DNA from: Eriocheir sinensis | Lineage: Eukaryota; Arthropoda; Malacostraca; Decapoda; Varunidae | NCBI RefSeq assembly: GCF_024679095.1 | Contig: NC_066518.1 | Span: forward strand, 8,340,610 to 8,404,609 | Direction: 5' to 3' | DNA length: 64,000 nt | Part shown: positions 20,180-35,110 of the stretch, one piece after another | Layout: the number at the start of each line of letters is the position of its first letter | How positions within the stretch are numbered: position 1 is the stretch's first letter | Made by a program: the position numbers and the translations under genes | Notes under the pieces: generated by a model | Seen by the model: the letters and a program-made list of their open reading frames with translations, nothing else | Databases searched by the model: none | Told to the model about the DNA's origin: nothing

Positions 20180-23100
20180 AGTGAGATGTGAGTGCCCTCT
20201 ACCTCCCATAGCTCTGTCCTCTACTTTTTCTTTTGTGGTGGTACCCCTCGCTCTTTATTCTTATTTTTTTTCTCCCATTCACAGGGAGTGGAGTTTTATA
20301 GTTGGGCCACAGTGAAGTGCCTCTCATTCCCCAACTACACTGCTCGTCTTCATCTGGGGTCATTTCCCAGTTTTTCTGTTCCCAGGGTCATGCCTATCCC
20401 ATGCTGAGCTGACAAGGCATTAGGATGTATGATGGCGGCTGGATCCTGTTGTTTTTTGCCATCATTTTGTCAGCTTTTTATGCATGTTTCTTGTACCAAT
20501 GGCCCCTAGTCCGGAGCAGACCTCAAGTGGTCGGGGGTGCGAAGAATGTCTCCGCCTCTGTTGTTTTGTTTTAAATCAGTTTTCTTTTATTGTTGTTACC
20601 TTTTTACGTCTTTGTTTTTGTTGATGGGATTTTTCTATCAATTTTACTTGTTTTATTTATTCTGTTGGCCGGTGATATCGAAAGTAATCCTGGCCCACGC
20701 CGACAACCTGCGAAAAGTTGCCGTGTCCTTTACTCCAATATTCGTGGGCTTCATAAGAATTTAAAGGATCTTACAATAGCTGCTGTCAACCATGACATTG
20801 TTTTCTGTGCAGAAACTCTTGTTTCTAACATTATAAATATTTCAGAGCTTCTTATTCCTAATTTTAATAAACCTGTTCTAATTAGACGGGATTCCTTTCC
20901 TCGTGCTCGTGGCATGGGTTTGTATATTAGATCTGGTTACAGTGCACAACACTTAACTAAATTTGTATGTCACTGCCATGAGATGCAGCTTGTCAAAGTC
21001 TCTAGCAAATACAATAATCATTATATTTTCAGCCTATATAGGAATTCAGATGCTAATAATGACTTGTATGATTGCCTTTTAACTGCTATGGCTTCAATAC
21101 AGTCAGTTGATGTCAAAGCATCTTTTATATTTGTTGGAGACTTGAATGGACATCACCAAGAATGGTTGGGTTCTGTATCTCCAACCAATAGTAATGGTCT
21201 TGCTGCTCTGGATTTCTTTAATCTGTCTGGTTGTGAGCAGCTGATTCATGGACCTACACACAGTTCTGGGAACTGCCTGGATTTGGCTTTAACTGACATT
21301 CCTGGTGTTGTAGTGGCTTCTGTCCTTGCTCCCATAGGTACTTCTGATCACAATCACTGTAAGATCTGTTTAGACTTCACTGTGCCTAATATCACCATTT
21401 CCCGTCAGGTCTATCTTAAATCTCGAGTCAACTGTTTGTTCTGAAATTAATAATATTCAGTGGCATACTATTTTTCGATCCAATGACCCAGTCTCTGCTC
21501 TCAATACTTGTCTATTAGATATTTTACGCAGAAGAGTTCCATCTAAGATAATCAAATCTCGTATGAGAGACAAAGCCTGGTTTAATGATGACTGTAACCG
21601 GGCCTATGATGATAAGCAGGCTGCTTATCACCTATGGAGACAGAATCGATGCCAGTTGCTATGGGATAATTATGTTGCTCTTAATGTTGATGCTCAGAGA
21701 ATCTATAATGCAGCTGAAGTTACTTATAATTCTCATATACAGGAGGTTCTTGCAGGAACTACTCAACCACATAAATGGTGGGCTTCTCTTAAATCCTCCT
21801 TGTTTGGTGTCGATTCTAGCATGCCTCCATTATGCGAGTCTGATGGTTCAATGTCCTTTGATCCTTTAAGAAAGGCTAATTTACTTTCTGATATTTTTAT
21901 AAACAAACAGTGTGATGATGAATTATCACTACCTTTGACTTGTTTCTCCTTTCCAAAACTTAGCTCAGTTGCATTTAGATCCAGTGAATTGAAAAAGTAC
22001 CTTCTAGATCTTGATATATATGGTGGAACGGATCCAGATGGGTTTTTTTCCTCTATTCTTTAAGAAGATTGCTACGTTCTTAGCACCAAAACTTGCTGTA
22101 GTATTTAGGTTACTGCTGAAAGCTGGTAGTTTTCCTTCTTGTAGGCGCAAGGCCAACATCACCCCCATCCCTAAAGAAGCCTCAGCTTCAACTTTTCCTA
22201 CTGAGTACCGCCCAATTTCTATGACTCTTATCCTCTCTAAGATCTTTGAGAGGCTTTTGGCTAAACGGCTTTCCATATACTGTGATAAATTCAATCAGTT
22301 ACCTGATTCTCAGTTCGGATTCCATAAGGGTTTGGGAACATGTGACGCTCTCTTGACTGAGTCATGACCTGCAGTCTTCTTTGAATCGTGGACATGAGTC
22401 TCGAGTTGTTGCTATTGATTTTAGTTCTGCTTTTGATGTTGTGAATCATAGGGCTCAAATTTATAAACTACAACTCCTTGGTATTGGTGGAAGTCTTATC
22501 AGTATTTCTAAAGAATTTTTAACTAATCGATTACAGTGTGTGGTTGTTGATGGTGCCTACTTTGCTTCTCCGCCTGTTGTTTCTGGTGTTCCTCAGGGCA
22601 GTGTCCTTGGACCTTTATTTTTTTACATTTTTTATTTTTGACTTGGGAATTAACCTCGCAAACAAGCTTATTTCATATGCTGATGATGCAACTCTATACT
22701 CCTCTGTTCATTCTCCTAGCAACAGAGGTGAAATTGCTGCATCTCTGAATAGGGGCCTGGCAATGATCACTGCTTGGTGTCAACTTTGGGGCAAGAAGCT
22801 TAATGCTAATAAAACGCACTCCATTACCATCAGTAGATCCCGTACCTTGAATCCACCTCATCCTTGTTTATATATTTTTGGTGAACAGATTAAGGATGTT
22901 TCTAGCATTCGTTTGTTGGGAGTCACCCTTGATTTGAAACTGACATTTGAGAAGCACATCCGTTCCATGTCTTCCACTATTGCACAGAAGACAGGCTTAC
23001 TTCGTAAGAGCTTCAAAATATTTGCTTGTGACTCAACTGTAATCCACTTTTTTATGCATTCATTTTGCCTCACTTTGAGTATTGCGCTCCTGTTTGGAGG

Positions 23101-23636
23101 TCTGCTGCCAGTTGCCATTTAAAGTAACTTGACAGAGCTATCAATTAAATTAAATTTGATTTCTCCAGCACTTGTTCTTGATCTTGATCATCGGCGTCAA
23201 GTTGGTGCCCCTAACATTTTATTTACTTTTTTAAGAATAACTGGCATCCCTTACACAATGCTTTGCCTAATCCTTTTATTCCTGCCCGGGTCAAGAGGTT
23301 TGCTCTTCGTCAAAACGATCTTGCTCTTAATCCTATGAATTTTTGTACGACACAATTCTCACGATGTTTTCTTCCGTCGTTGACAAGTTTATGGAATCAG
23401 TTACCCAATGAGATTGTCCTTTCTGCAGACATTTCTGCATTTAAGTCTCGTGTGAATGTCTTTTTGAAACAGTAATTTTATTTTTCCTCCTTTTGGCTTT
23501 GACTGGCCAGTTTCTTAACTAGTCGTTGCCTTTGCTTTTCTCCAGTGCCTTTTGGTATTTTGTGTGGTTCAACGTTTTGTATCTGCACCCTGAAGGGAGG
23601 CTTTGGTAGCTTATAATGATAATAATAATAATAATA
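20180..23636 (+). mobile_element. APE-type non-LTR retrotransposon with 2A-like motif (single-ORF type)
   Basis: Order along the + strand: a ~410-bp leader without an ORF1; a hydrophobic N-terminus and 2A-like motif (20590-20700); an apurinic endonuclease-like domain (to about 21444, with FVGDLNGHH and TSDHNH boxes); a linker (21563-22063); then the reverse transcriptase (ITPIPKEAS, YRPISM, VAIDFSSAFD, SGVPQGSVLGPL, SYADDATLYS at about 22670-22695); and a C-terminal tail ending at 23475. The 3' end is an ATA/TAA repeat (23616-23636), common in Jockey/I-type elements. Frameshifts at about 21440-21560, 22050, 22365, 22630 and 23120 inactivate it. The exact 5' end and target duplication are unclear. 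Confidence 0.85.
20590..21444 (+). pseudogene. LINE ORF start: hydrophobic leader, 2A-like motif, endonuclease domain
   Basis: 284 codons. Residues 1-27 are strongly hydrophobic (FLSILLVLFILLA), followed at 20674-20697 by DIESNPGP, an exact match to the 2A core D-V/I-E-x-N-P-G-P at which ribosomes release one product and continue with the next. The rest is an endonuclease/exonuclease/phosphatase fold: CRVLYSNIRGLHKN near the start, GDLNGHHQEW in the middle and GTSDHNHCK near the end. 2A-like sequences are known from several non-LTR elements of animals and trypanosomes. Here the motif would separate a signal-like peptide from the enzyme. The downstream RT is frameshifted away. Confidence 0.85.
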
Positions 23637-23770
23637 TTTCGATTTCATGTCCTTTACCACTGTTTTCATTTCCCTTCCCTTTAAGTAACTTTCCATCCAG
23701 TTTTTGATTTTCCCTTACAATCCTCTATTTTCCATCTTCCATAATAGTCTTGTATGTAGAACTTTGTCGA

Positions 23771-23772
<2 letters not shown>

Positions 23773-23854
<82 letters not shown>
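23773..23854. repeat. Compound (TG)n-(GA)n microsatellite, copy B right part
   Basis: Counterpart of 7935-8021, now to the right of the LINE insertion. Confidence 0.95.
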
Positions 23855-23855
<1 letters not shown>

Positions 23856-24905
23856 AAACGTGATATCATAAGAGCCAATAACACTTAAATCTTAAAAAGT
23901 TCGCCGTCTAAAGCTCCCTCCTTCAAAACACAAACACGTATCTAAGATAATCCAGATAGCGGGGACCAAGCCTACGCGATAAGGCCAAAGCTGAGAGATG
24001 TTACGTAGTGTTGTAGCAGTAACCCCTACAAACAGCCGTGTGCTCTTCTCCCCGGTGACTAAAAGAAAATGGTGTGGCAGCACACACTAATTATTTTGTC
24101 ATCAATGTTCTAATTGTTGTGCCCCGTGTTTTTTGGCGTCTTCATTGTTAACTTTTCTTGTTAATCGTTTATCTTCAACTGTCTGTCCACGTCCTCCTAT
24201 TGTTCTCTTATACATTTTGTACATCACATACACCAACACTTCAATGTCATTTACACTACACAACATTCACATACACGCATATACACTTAACCACGTCTTT
24301 TATGTATTTTGTCTGTCTTAATGACTTCCGTAAGTTTTTGTGAATAAATAACCTTGACGGGGAACAACTAGCAGTTTGAGCACTCACCTACCACCAACAG
24401 TGTTAAGGCATTGGTTACGGGACATCTGTGTGGTGGCTCCTCATACCTCCCCCGCCCTGTTGACGACCTTGATCAGTGTTGAAGCTGGTGACGTGAGCGG
24501 GAGATATGGCACACCTCCTCCTTGATTACCTATCTGTCTTAGAAGGGGGACTCAAGGAAAAGCACTAGTAAAATAGGCACACACTATTATCGTCAGCTGT
24601 AGTGTCTTATCTCCTCGGTCACATGGAATTGGCTTATCGGTGGTCGTAAAGGGTAAAGGATCCATACAAGTGCACGGAGGTCACCAGTGTGTGTTTTTAT
24701 GACGCATTTACAGGTCTTTCATTGTGTGGAAGTGTACGACTATCACCGCCACTACCATCTTTGCATCACCATCTTTATCCTCATCACCAACAGCAACAGC
24801 AGCTGAAGACGCACTTGGCTCATCGGAGTTTCTTGGTGTGGTGGTGGTGGTGACGGCCGAGGTGGTGCTGGAAGTTAGGTTATAAGGAGTCACCACCGAG
24901 GCGCC

Positions 24906-25027
24906 ATGGCCCTGTCCGCGGCGATGGGCAAGGTGGCGAGGGGATTGAGCACCCTCTTCTACGTGGCGAGCCCCAACGAAACAACCTTCCGTCAAGTCCA
25001 CGAGGTGCCCGACTACATTAACGGGGT

Positions 25028-25078
<51 letters not shown>

Positions 25079-26472
25079 TCGACTGCCTATACTTTCTTAT
25101 CTCATAGCAACCTTTTCTTCAAAATATTTTCATAAGTCAATGATGATTTTTAAATTGGAATACTGCATCTTGTCTATTTTTTCGTCGCCGTACATATGTG
25201 TGAATTTTCAATTTTAATCAGAAAATTATAAATTAGGTACCATCCATGGATCCCACCAGCTCCCACGCCAAAAAAAATCGAAGTCTACCTTGTTTATATA
25301 TTATCTTTATGTCTCTGTTTTGCGTCAGGCGGTTCCTTTCTTCACCGCCTTCATCCTGCTGGAGTGGGTCGTGACGCGAATGAAGGGCGGCAAAATTCGC
25401 TTAAACGACCTCTTCACTTCAGTACTAAACGGGGTGGCCTACGAAGTGCTGGGGTGAGTAGAGGCTTGCATTTTGTCTTTTAGGGGACAACATTTTCTCG
25501 AGAAGTATAAGCAATCTTTCGTTATCATGTAATTATGTCTCTAAGTGATGGATATAGGGAAGTGTGTTTTCCACGAGTGAAGTGTTATAACAGTTGCGGC
25601 GAAAACCGACTGTCAAGAGCACTCACTTTCTTGCTCTGCCGAGATGAAGTTGCATAACCACGTTACTCAGCGGCTGTTTTAAAACTGCAAATCCTGGCGC
25701 CTATTTCATCCCCGTCACGTGTCTGCAATAACGGAAAGGGATAGGGGTAGGTAACAATGTACATGGACGGTATCTAGCATCGGTCCCAGTGCAGCTGTCC
25801 GGGCCTCTCCCGCCTAGACGGGCAGTACTCTTGCACCACACTATGAAAATAGTGATGCACATTTGTTCCCGTGATGAGCACTTGTACCCCCAGAATGTTA
25901 GTCACGGCTGCCATTAATGGTACTCATTCAGTATTGCTCAGCTGTGTTGTCGCATTCGTTTGAGGACCGTTTACGTTTTTTGCCATGCTTGTGTTCATGG
26001 TATTCACAGCAAACTCAGCGTGAAGGACTCTATGGCCTTCTCAGTGTTGTCGTTACGTATTGTTGTCACAAGCAAATGGTCGGATGTCCCCTCCTGAGAC
26101 ATTTGCAGTCAAGGCAGTGATAAAGACAGCCAAGTTTTGAGGTTGGTCAGATAAACTCTTGTACATAGAGATTTCTTTCAGTTAATAACGCAAATTTAAA
26201 ACCTTATCCGAACGTCAGTTAAATTCTACTGTTCGCAATTTCTTTAGGGTCCTACGCCTCAGCCTGCGTGTCTTTGTGTCCCTTTCACAGCGTGGGGGTC
26301 GTTGCCTTCCACCTCTGTGGCTACGAGTGGCTTTACGAGCGTCGCCTCCTTGACCTCGACTGGTCCTCGCCGATCACCTGGTGGGTCGCCGCTTTCGGAG
26401 TCGACCTCGGCTACTACTGGTTCCACAGGGCAACACACGGTGGGACCCGAGCTGTCTGCTTCTTCCTCGCCC

Positions 26473-26530
<58 letters not shown>

Positions 26531-26676
26531 CATTTTGTCCTCATTCTCACCTTTACAGTCATGTAAAATTAGTTATCTAGGATTATACTTTGATAGTTAA
26601 TACATTACTTAAATTTTGTGTAATACAATTTGTAATTCAACTGTATGGTTTCAGATAGTAACACTGCCCTTCTGAG

Positions 26677-26751
<75 letters not shown>

Positions 26752-29354
26752 CATTTTGTCCTCATTCTCACCTTTACAGTCATGTAAAATTAGTTATCTA
26801 GGATTATACTTTGATAGTTAATACATTACTTAAATTTTGTGTAATACAATTTGTAATTCAACTGTATGGTTTCAGATAGTAACGCTGCCCTTCTGAGGAA
26901 TTCAACGTTGATAATCTAAAGCTTACTACAGAAGGAGAGGCGCAGCACATGATGGAGCTTTTATTAATGTTCCGTTTTGTACTCCTCTCACACATAAATA
27001 CTTGCATACCAACTCACCTGCTCACATCTTAGGGTGTGTTAGTTAACATGTACGCACACCTCCATGGCAGGGAAAATCAACACAATATTGAGCTGAGATG
27101 AAACAGCACACTAGTGTCAGAGTAAAGATGTTTACCAATCTTTATTAAGACAATAGTCCATTTATCGATTTAGGTTCACATGTACAGAGTATTTTATTTC
27201 CTGATATGAATACTGATTGGAATGGTGCGTACAAATTAGCGACCATAACCTCTAGGCATGGACTGGGACCCTCGGCCTGACGGACGTTTGATCCTCAGAG
27301 ATCAACCTGGTGTGGGCGAGCCACCAGGTGCACCACTCGTCCGAGGAATACAACCTCAGCACGGCCATCAGACAGTCCATGTTCCAGCGCTACTTTTCCA
27401 TCGGTTTCTACCAGCCCTTGGCCCTCCTCGGAGTCCCGCTTCCCGCTCTCCTCGTCCACCTCCAGTTTAATTTGATTTTCCAGTTCTGGATTCACACGGA
27501 GGTGATTGACAACTGCGGCCCTTTGGAGTGGGTTCTCAACACGCCGTCTCACCATCGAGTCCACCATGGTTAGTTTGTCTTGTGTCGCCCTAATGATGGC
27601 TGGACACCATCGAGTACTGTCATATAGTTTCGGAAAAATGCGTGAAGAATTCAACAATCTTCAGGTTACGACGTATTTTGAAAAGAAAACTGAATTGCAA
27701 AATATAAGCGTACCAACATCATTGTGAAATATCTAATAGCTCAGAAGAGGAAAAGTCATATGTATAGGGAAAGTAATCTGGAGATCTACAGGATCAGTAA
27801 TTCATTGAGTCGCATACGCACTTTTGGGAGCATATAGGCTACAATCAATGGTCTGCTTGACTGACTGACTGAATGACTGACTCATTTTTCCAGGCGCGAA
27901 CAAGTGGTGTCTCGACAAGAATTACGCGGGCGTCCTCATCATCTGGGACCGTCTGTTCGGTACCTTCCAGGCGGAGCGGCGCGACGAGAAGATTGCATAC
28001 GGCCTGGTGGATCAACCGCAGTCCTTCAACGTGCTCTGGCTGCAGGTGAGCGGCGTCTCGTGGCTTCTGGCCGCTCATGAGAAAACATGGCAATGAAAAT
28101 TCCAAGTATTTATGGAATCTACTCGGTATTAAATAAGTATGTAAAGTTTTCAGTAAGAATTCCTGACTAGCTCTTCATCTGTTTCTTCTCATTTGAGTTA
28201 ACAGATGCATCAGTTAGTGCTCGTCTTGGACAACTTTACAATGTTGATTAGTTCCTAACCATTCAACAACTGAATTTATGATCAAGTGAAAAAGACGGGA
28301 CTGCATAAATAAACTTTTTGCTCGGGATTTCACATAATGTGTCAAGGTTGTAAAAAAAACTGTTACACATGAAGCGTTTGTCCTCCTGCTCTGCCCCAGA
28401 TCTTCTACTTCGGGGCGGTGTTCCGTAAGGCGCGGAGTATGACCACTTGGGGGGACTCCCTGAGGGCGCTCTTTTACGGCCCTGGCTGGTTTCCTGGAAC
28501 GCCGCGCCTTGGAGACCCCGACACCTTCCCTGACGTCAAGGCCCCCCGGGTGAAGTACAACCCACAGCTTCCCCTGTGGCAGGAGGCATACGTGTTGGTG
28601 CACTTCGCCATCCTCATCCTGGTGCAGCAAGCGTGGATCCCCAAGGTTGCCGTGAGTATACAATGATGCTGCCTTGTTCATGCTGCCCTTCTTTTCATGA
28701 AGCGGAGGTCATCTTTGTTCTGTTGCCATGTGTTGTTAAAGGAAATATTAATTTTTCATAGGTACACAATCTTATAAATCTGTGTGTCCCTTTGCAGTAA
28801 AAGATAAGGTCCGTTAGTACATGATAGGTCAGTCTAAACATACAAGTCTTTGATTGAAAGTTCTGTACTTTTCTACTTTACAGCTTTAAAATAATAAAAT
28901 ATTATGTCGATGATGAGGTAGGTAAATAAATACTCTTCATCGCCCGTTTACGTGGCTCAAGTAAGTAAGGAGTCAAAAGTATCCCCCGCCATAACTGTCC
29001 TCAGCACGATGTCGTGCAGTGAACATGACGTGAGTAACTGCAGGACCAACCACCCTCCACACTGTTATTTCCCATTGACAGAGCTTCTCGTGGGTGTCTG
29101 CCCTCGTGTTTACGGCGTTCATCTTCGTGTCTGCGGGGATCGTCGGGGCCATGTACGACGGGTGGTGGTGGGCGCCCCTGGTGGAGGCCGCCCGATGCAT
29201 TGCCTACGTAGCCTACGCCCGCAGCAACCCAGTCACCGGGTGCCAGGCTATGGACGCCGCCATCCTCTTCTACTTTGCGGCTTCTGCCTTCATCTGGACT
29301 TCGCACAGCCTCGCCGTGGTGAAGGCCTCCGTCAAGGCTGCCAAGCTGGAATAA
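24906..29354 (+). CDS. AGMO: Alkylglycerol monooxygenase, copy B (seven exons, 446 aa)
   Basis: Exons 24906-25025, 25329-25453, 26291-26439, 27299-27568, 27894-28045, 28400-28651 and 29082-29354, with the same lengths and phases as copy A, give an intact 446-residue protein. The di-iron histidine boxes HRATHE, SHQVHH and SHHRVHH are unchanged. Against copy A it differs at G15S, V18F, H30Q, T38I, I46T, L53W, L58M, N62K, F65L, H74N, M76V, V77A, D79E, V84G, T87A, Y89H and one Leu/Ile change in exon 4, and nowhere else. Both copies therefore look functional, and any difference should lie in the N-terminal membrane region. Intron 1 again starts in a (GT)n tract, and intron 3 has a private 221-bp tandem duplication. 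The promoter region (24580-24905) is nearly the same as copy A. Confidence 0.95.
25026..25072. repeat. (GT)n tract at the AGMO-B intron 1 donor
   Basis: Donor GTACGT continuous with GT repeats, as in copy A but shorter. Confidence 0.95.
26475..26900. repeat. 221-bp tandem duplication containing (CT)n, AGMO-B intron 3
   Basis: A (CT)n tract (26475-26526) plus about 155 bp of unique intron is repeated as (CT)n (26681-26747) plus the same unique sequence. The units are offset by 221 bp (GACTCATTTTG at 26527 and 26748) and almost identical. Copy A has one unit, so this is recent, probably unequal exchange between CT tracts. Confidence 0.92.
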
Positions 29355-30314
29355 TCACCTTGTTCTGGACACACTCCTTCCCTGTACAGCCACATATGAT
29401 GCTGTTGCCTGGAATGCTCCAGTCTCCGTGCTGCCTTATCAAAGCTCCCTGTGATTTTCTGTCATTGACACCAACGCCTAAGCTGTCCATCTTTTCTTGT
29501 AGATTGCTAAAAGCGAACACGTTTACATTTTCTGTACTGCCTGTCAGTACTACCTCCATCCCGTCTTACACGAGGGTGGTTTAACTCCACACCCCATGCA
29601 AAACATACGTATTTACCCTTGTTGCAAGTAACTACCTCGTCGAACACTCCAGCTTTGGGCCATACAGAACGTTGTTGATAGGTTACCATCGTCATTGGAC
29701 GAGGATGAGGAGAAAGAAGAGGAGGAGAAAGAAGAGTAAGAGAAGGTAGACGAAGAACAAAAGTAATATGAGGAGGAGTAAGAAGGTGGAGGTGCTGTTG
29801 GAGGCCACGTCAATCCCAACATTCCTCTCCCATGCACGCCGTCGCCACCTTGCCACAGATGGTGTGGGACACGATCGTGTCGCGGATCGAAAGTTGTCAC
29901 AGGATAGAAAACTCAAAAAAGCAGTTCAGAGTATGGCCTTTTGAGGCTCTGTGTCTTAAGATAACGACTTTGATACCCAAGAGATAGCATAAATGTTTAT
30001 ATAAATTATCAGGTCAAAAGAACACAAATAGCTAAAGGCATGCATTAACTTTTTAAATCACAAAACTACATCCAAGTAAATTGTTCATTAGATATTATGA
30101 ATATGGTTTTGGTGTTAGTAAAAGTAACCGAAGTATCTAAAATCTCTACCTTTTTTGTTTTAATTACATATATTAGAAGGCGTTTTGGTGACCAGCTGAT
30201 TCCCTCAGTGTCTAAATGCACGTTCAGGTGTTTCGTGATACTCATACAAAACCGACTCGTTCATATAACCTTACCAGTTACGTTATATAGCCCATGACTG
30301 ACGATGAGACGGAG

Positions 30315-31562
<1,248 letters not shown>

Positions 31563-31689
31563 GCAATAATGAGAGAGGGGACAAAAGAGGGAGAGGAAAG
31601 AAGAGGGGGAGAGGATGGGAGCTCCGGGAGAGGAAAGCTGAAGGGAAGGGGGCAGCTAGGGGGAGGAGAGAGGGGGCAGAGGGAGAGTG

Positions 31690-32460
<771 letters not shown>

Positions 32461-33296
32461 AGATAGATGGATAAATAGACAGCTAGATGGAAATTTCTAA
32501 GCTCCTTGAAATAGGCCTATACAATTCACAATATATTATTAAACTTATGGTCCAAAATATTATACATAACAATAATATAATAATACGAGGGATACGTACA
32601 AATACAAAACGCCCATAAACACACACACAAACACACACACAAGAACAACAACAACAATAATAATAATGACAAGAACGCGGTCTCAAGGTCTTGTGGCGCG
32701 GCATTAACTCGTGCGGGACACTCACACCCCGAGCCACCTTCAATAAAGAATACCTAATGACCTGTTTTTCGAGTCCGTCTTGTTGTTGCTGCCGCCGAGA
32801 GCGTGACTCACTTACGCGGGCGGGGCTCAAGGCGTGGCCGAGGGAGGGACGACAAGAGCGGCGTGAACCTGACGTGCTGCCCCGACAACAACGACAATCA
32901 ACGAGTTTCGGAGGAAGAGTCGCCCGCATGAACATGGAAGGATCGATTTTCTTAAACGCTTCCGGCTCAAACATCAATCATTTCTAAGGCCCAAAATAGA
33001 GGATAAACGCATTCTCATGAGTCTTTTTTCACATTCACGGTGCAGAGGCTTAGTCAAACTACCACCTGACTCATGAGATTACCCATGGAAATGTCCACAA
33101 CTCCTGCGAAAGCCTTGTTGAATGTGTGTGACTGGGTTCAGAGAGGTGCAAGAATATGGCTCTCATTCTTCAAAGATCTGGTGACTATATGATTCCTTTT
33201 CTTTTCATACCAGGGGTCAGCCTTTCTATATTTTGTTTTTGTCAATTATTTATCTTCTGGCTCACTTTTTTTTTTACCGTTCAAAGTTAATACGAA
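32461..33296. other. Intergenic, no gene recognised
   Basis: A GC-rich patch at 32690-32940 is open on both strands without recognisable motifs. The remainder is AT-rich. Confidence 0.4.
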
Positions 33297-33521
33297 CCCT
33301 ACTACTGTTACTGTTACTGTTACTGTTTCACCTATAACGATGACGACGACGATGACAACTACTCTTACTCCTGCTACTACTACTATTACTATTACTATTA
33401 CTATTACTATTACTATTACTATTACTACTACTATTACTATTACTATTACTATTACTACTACTACTACTACTACTCTTACTCTTACTCTTACTCTTACTCC
33501 TATTACTATTACTATTACTAT

Positions 33522-33553
<32 letters not shown>

Positions 33554-33640
33554 TTACTACTATTACTATTACTCCTACTACTACTACTATTACTATTACT
33601 ACTACTACTACTACTACTACTACCACTACTACTACTACCG
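33297..33640. repeat. Complex (ACT/ATT/CTT)n trinucleotide repeat
   Basis: About 340 bp of three-base units changing stepwise between ACT, ATT, CTT and CCT. Open on both strands as Thr/Ile and Val/Ile runs. Confidence 0.97.
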
Positions 33641-33768
33641 CAAAATTCTCATGCTATATGTACTACAATCCTTCTGCTCCTCCTCCTCCTCCTGACTAAC
33701 CCTTATCTTTCTTTTAACTAACTAAACAGCTCCCCAAAAAAGTCTACCGAACAAAAGCACCACCACCA

Positions 33769-34400
33769 CACTATCAAGCTACACTGGGTGCCTGGCCATG
33801 TGGGCATCTTGGGCAACGAGAGGGCTGATAGTGCCGCTCGTAGTGCAACGCAGCGCACAGATCCAGATATCACCACTCATCTCAGTCTGGCTCAGATAAA
33901 ATCTCAGGTCAATGCAGCAGCCCTTCGGTCCATCTCACTTGACTTGAGGGATCACGTTGCCACATGCTCTCGTTCCGCCACTTATTACACAACAGCCACC
34001 AAACAAGAGCCTTTAGTCCTCCCTCCCAGGACAGCACCGCTCGGATTTCTGTGTGCATCACAAATTTGTGACCGCCCTGAACCTTGTGAGCACTGCCTTG
34101 AGGAGGACCATGAACCTCTTCTCCACTATCTGCTCCGATGCCCCGTCACGCAGCATCTCCGCAATTACCCTCATGACCAAAATGCATCAGATACAGAAAA
34201 AGCTGCAGCAGTCGTCGCCTCGTCGAGGACTGAGTCACCCTTGTGAGTCACTTCTTGCCCTCTGCAAAAATTGTCCTCCACCGCGCTGAGTTCCCATGTA
34301 TTACTGCTCCTCACTGACGGGCTCATAGGTTAGCCCGTGTCTCTTTACCTCAAAAGAGGCAATATTAACAACAACAACAACAACAACCACCATCACCACC
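33769..34400 (+). mobile_element. I/Jockey-type LINE 3' end with RNase H tail (copy 1)
   Basis: Encodes the last part of an RNase H domain (PGHVGILGNERADSAARSA, with the final catalytic aspartate) and a C-terminal CCHC-like motif (CEHCLEEDHEPLLHYLLRC). The 3' end GAGGCAATATTAA runs into an AAC/ACC tail. It is 5' truncated inside RNase H. Very similar to 42490-43075. The frame is open to 34246. Confidence 0.85.
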
Positions 34401-34410
34401 AACAACAACA

Positions 34411-35024
34411 TGGCACATTCCACCCTCCTCCACCCACACCCTCACCCATTTCAACCCCAAACTCAACCCACATGTCCCATCCTTCCCTTCCCCAGTCTGT
34501 CGCCCAAACTCTTTTCTTCCCTTACTCTCGCCGGGGTCTTCTTTCTTAGCTCCTCTGTGAGTGGATGGCTGTGGTGAGGAATAAACGGAGGGGATAGGGA
34601 AGGGTGGGTAAGGGAAGGAAGAAGGAACAGTGGTGAGGAGAGCTGGTGTGATGGAGAAGGGAGACTATGGGATGGAACGGGAGGGGAGAGAAGAGATGAA
34701 AAGATACAGGGATGGAGGGTATAGGAGTGAGAGCTTTAAAGAGTAAGATAGGTGAGAGATGGAGAGCAAGAGGATTAAATTAAAGAAGAGGCGGAGGGAC
34801 GTAAGGATGGACGTAAGAGGTGACTGGATGATTTTGAGCGTGGGTGTAATGACATGCAACTCCCGTGGAAAAGAAAAATGATCCAATTACGACATTAAGA
34901 AGCTGTAGTCTATTTTAGTGGCTAAGTTTAGTGTTTCTTGCCAAGGTTAGCGATTAGCAATGGTTCTTCTCAGGTATTAGCGATTCTTCACGTCCCTTCA
35001 GCATGGTATAGAGATTTCGCGCTT

Positions 35025-35025
<1 letters not shown>
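34411..35025. other. Intergenic, purine/pyrimidine-biased, no gene seen
   Basis: C/T-rich then G/A-rich sequence; only short low-complexity frames. Confidence 0.5.

Positions 35026-35105
<80 letters not shown>
35026..35105. repeat. (CA)n microsatellite
   Basis: About 40 CA units. Confidence 0.98.

Positions 35106-35110
<5 letters not shown>

Noticed and set aside
33246..33699. Threonine-rich and valine/isoleucine-rich ORFs on both strands
   Set aside because: Translation of the ACT/ATT trinucleotide repeat; strand-symmetric openness is expected.
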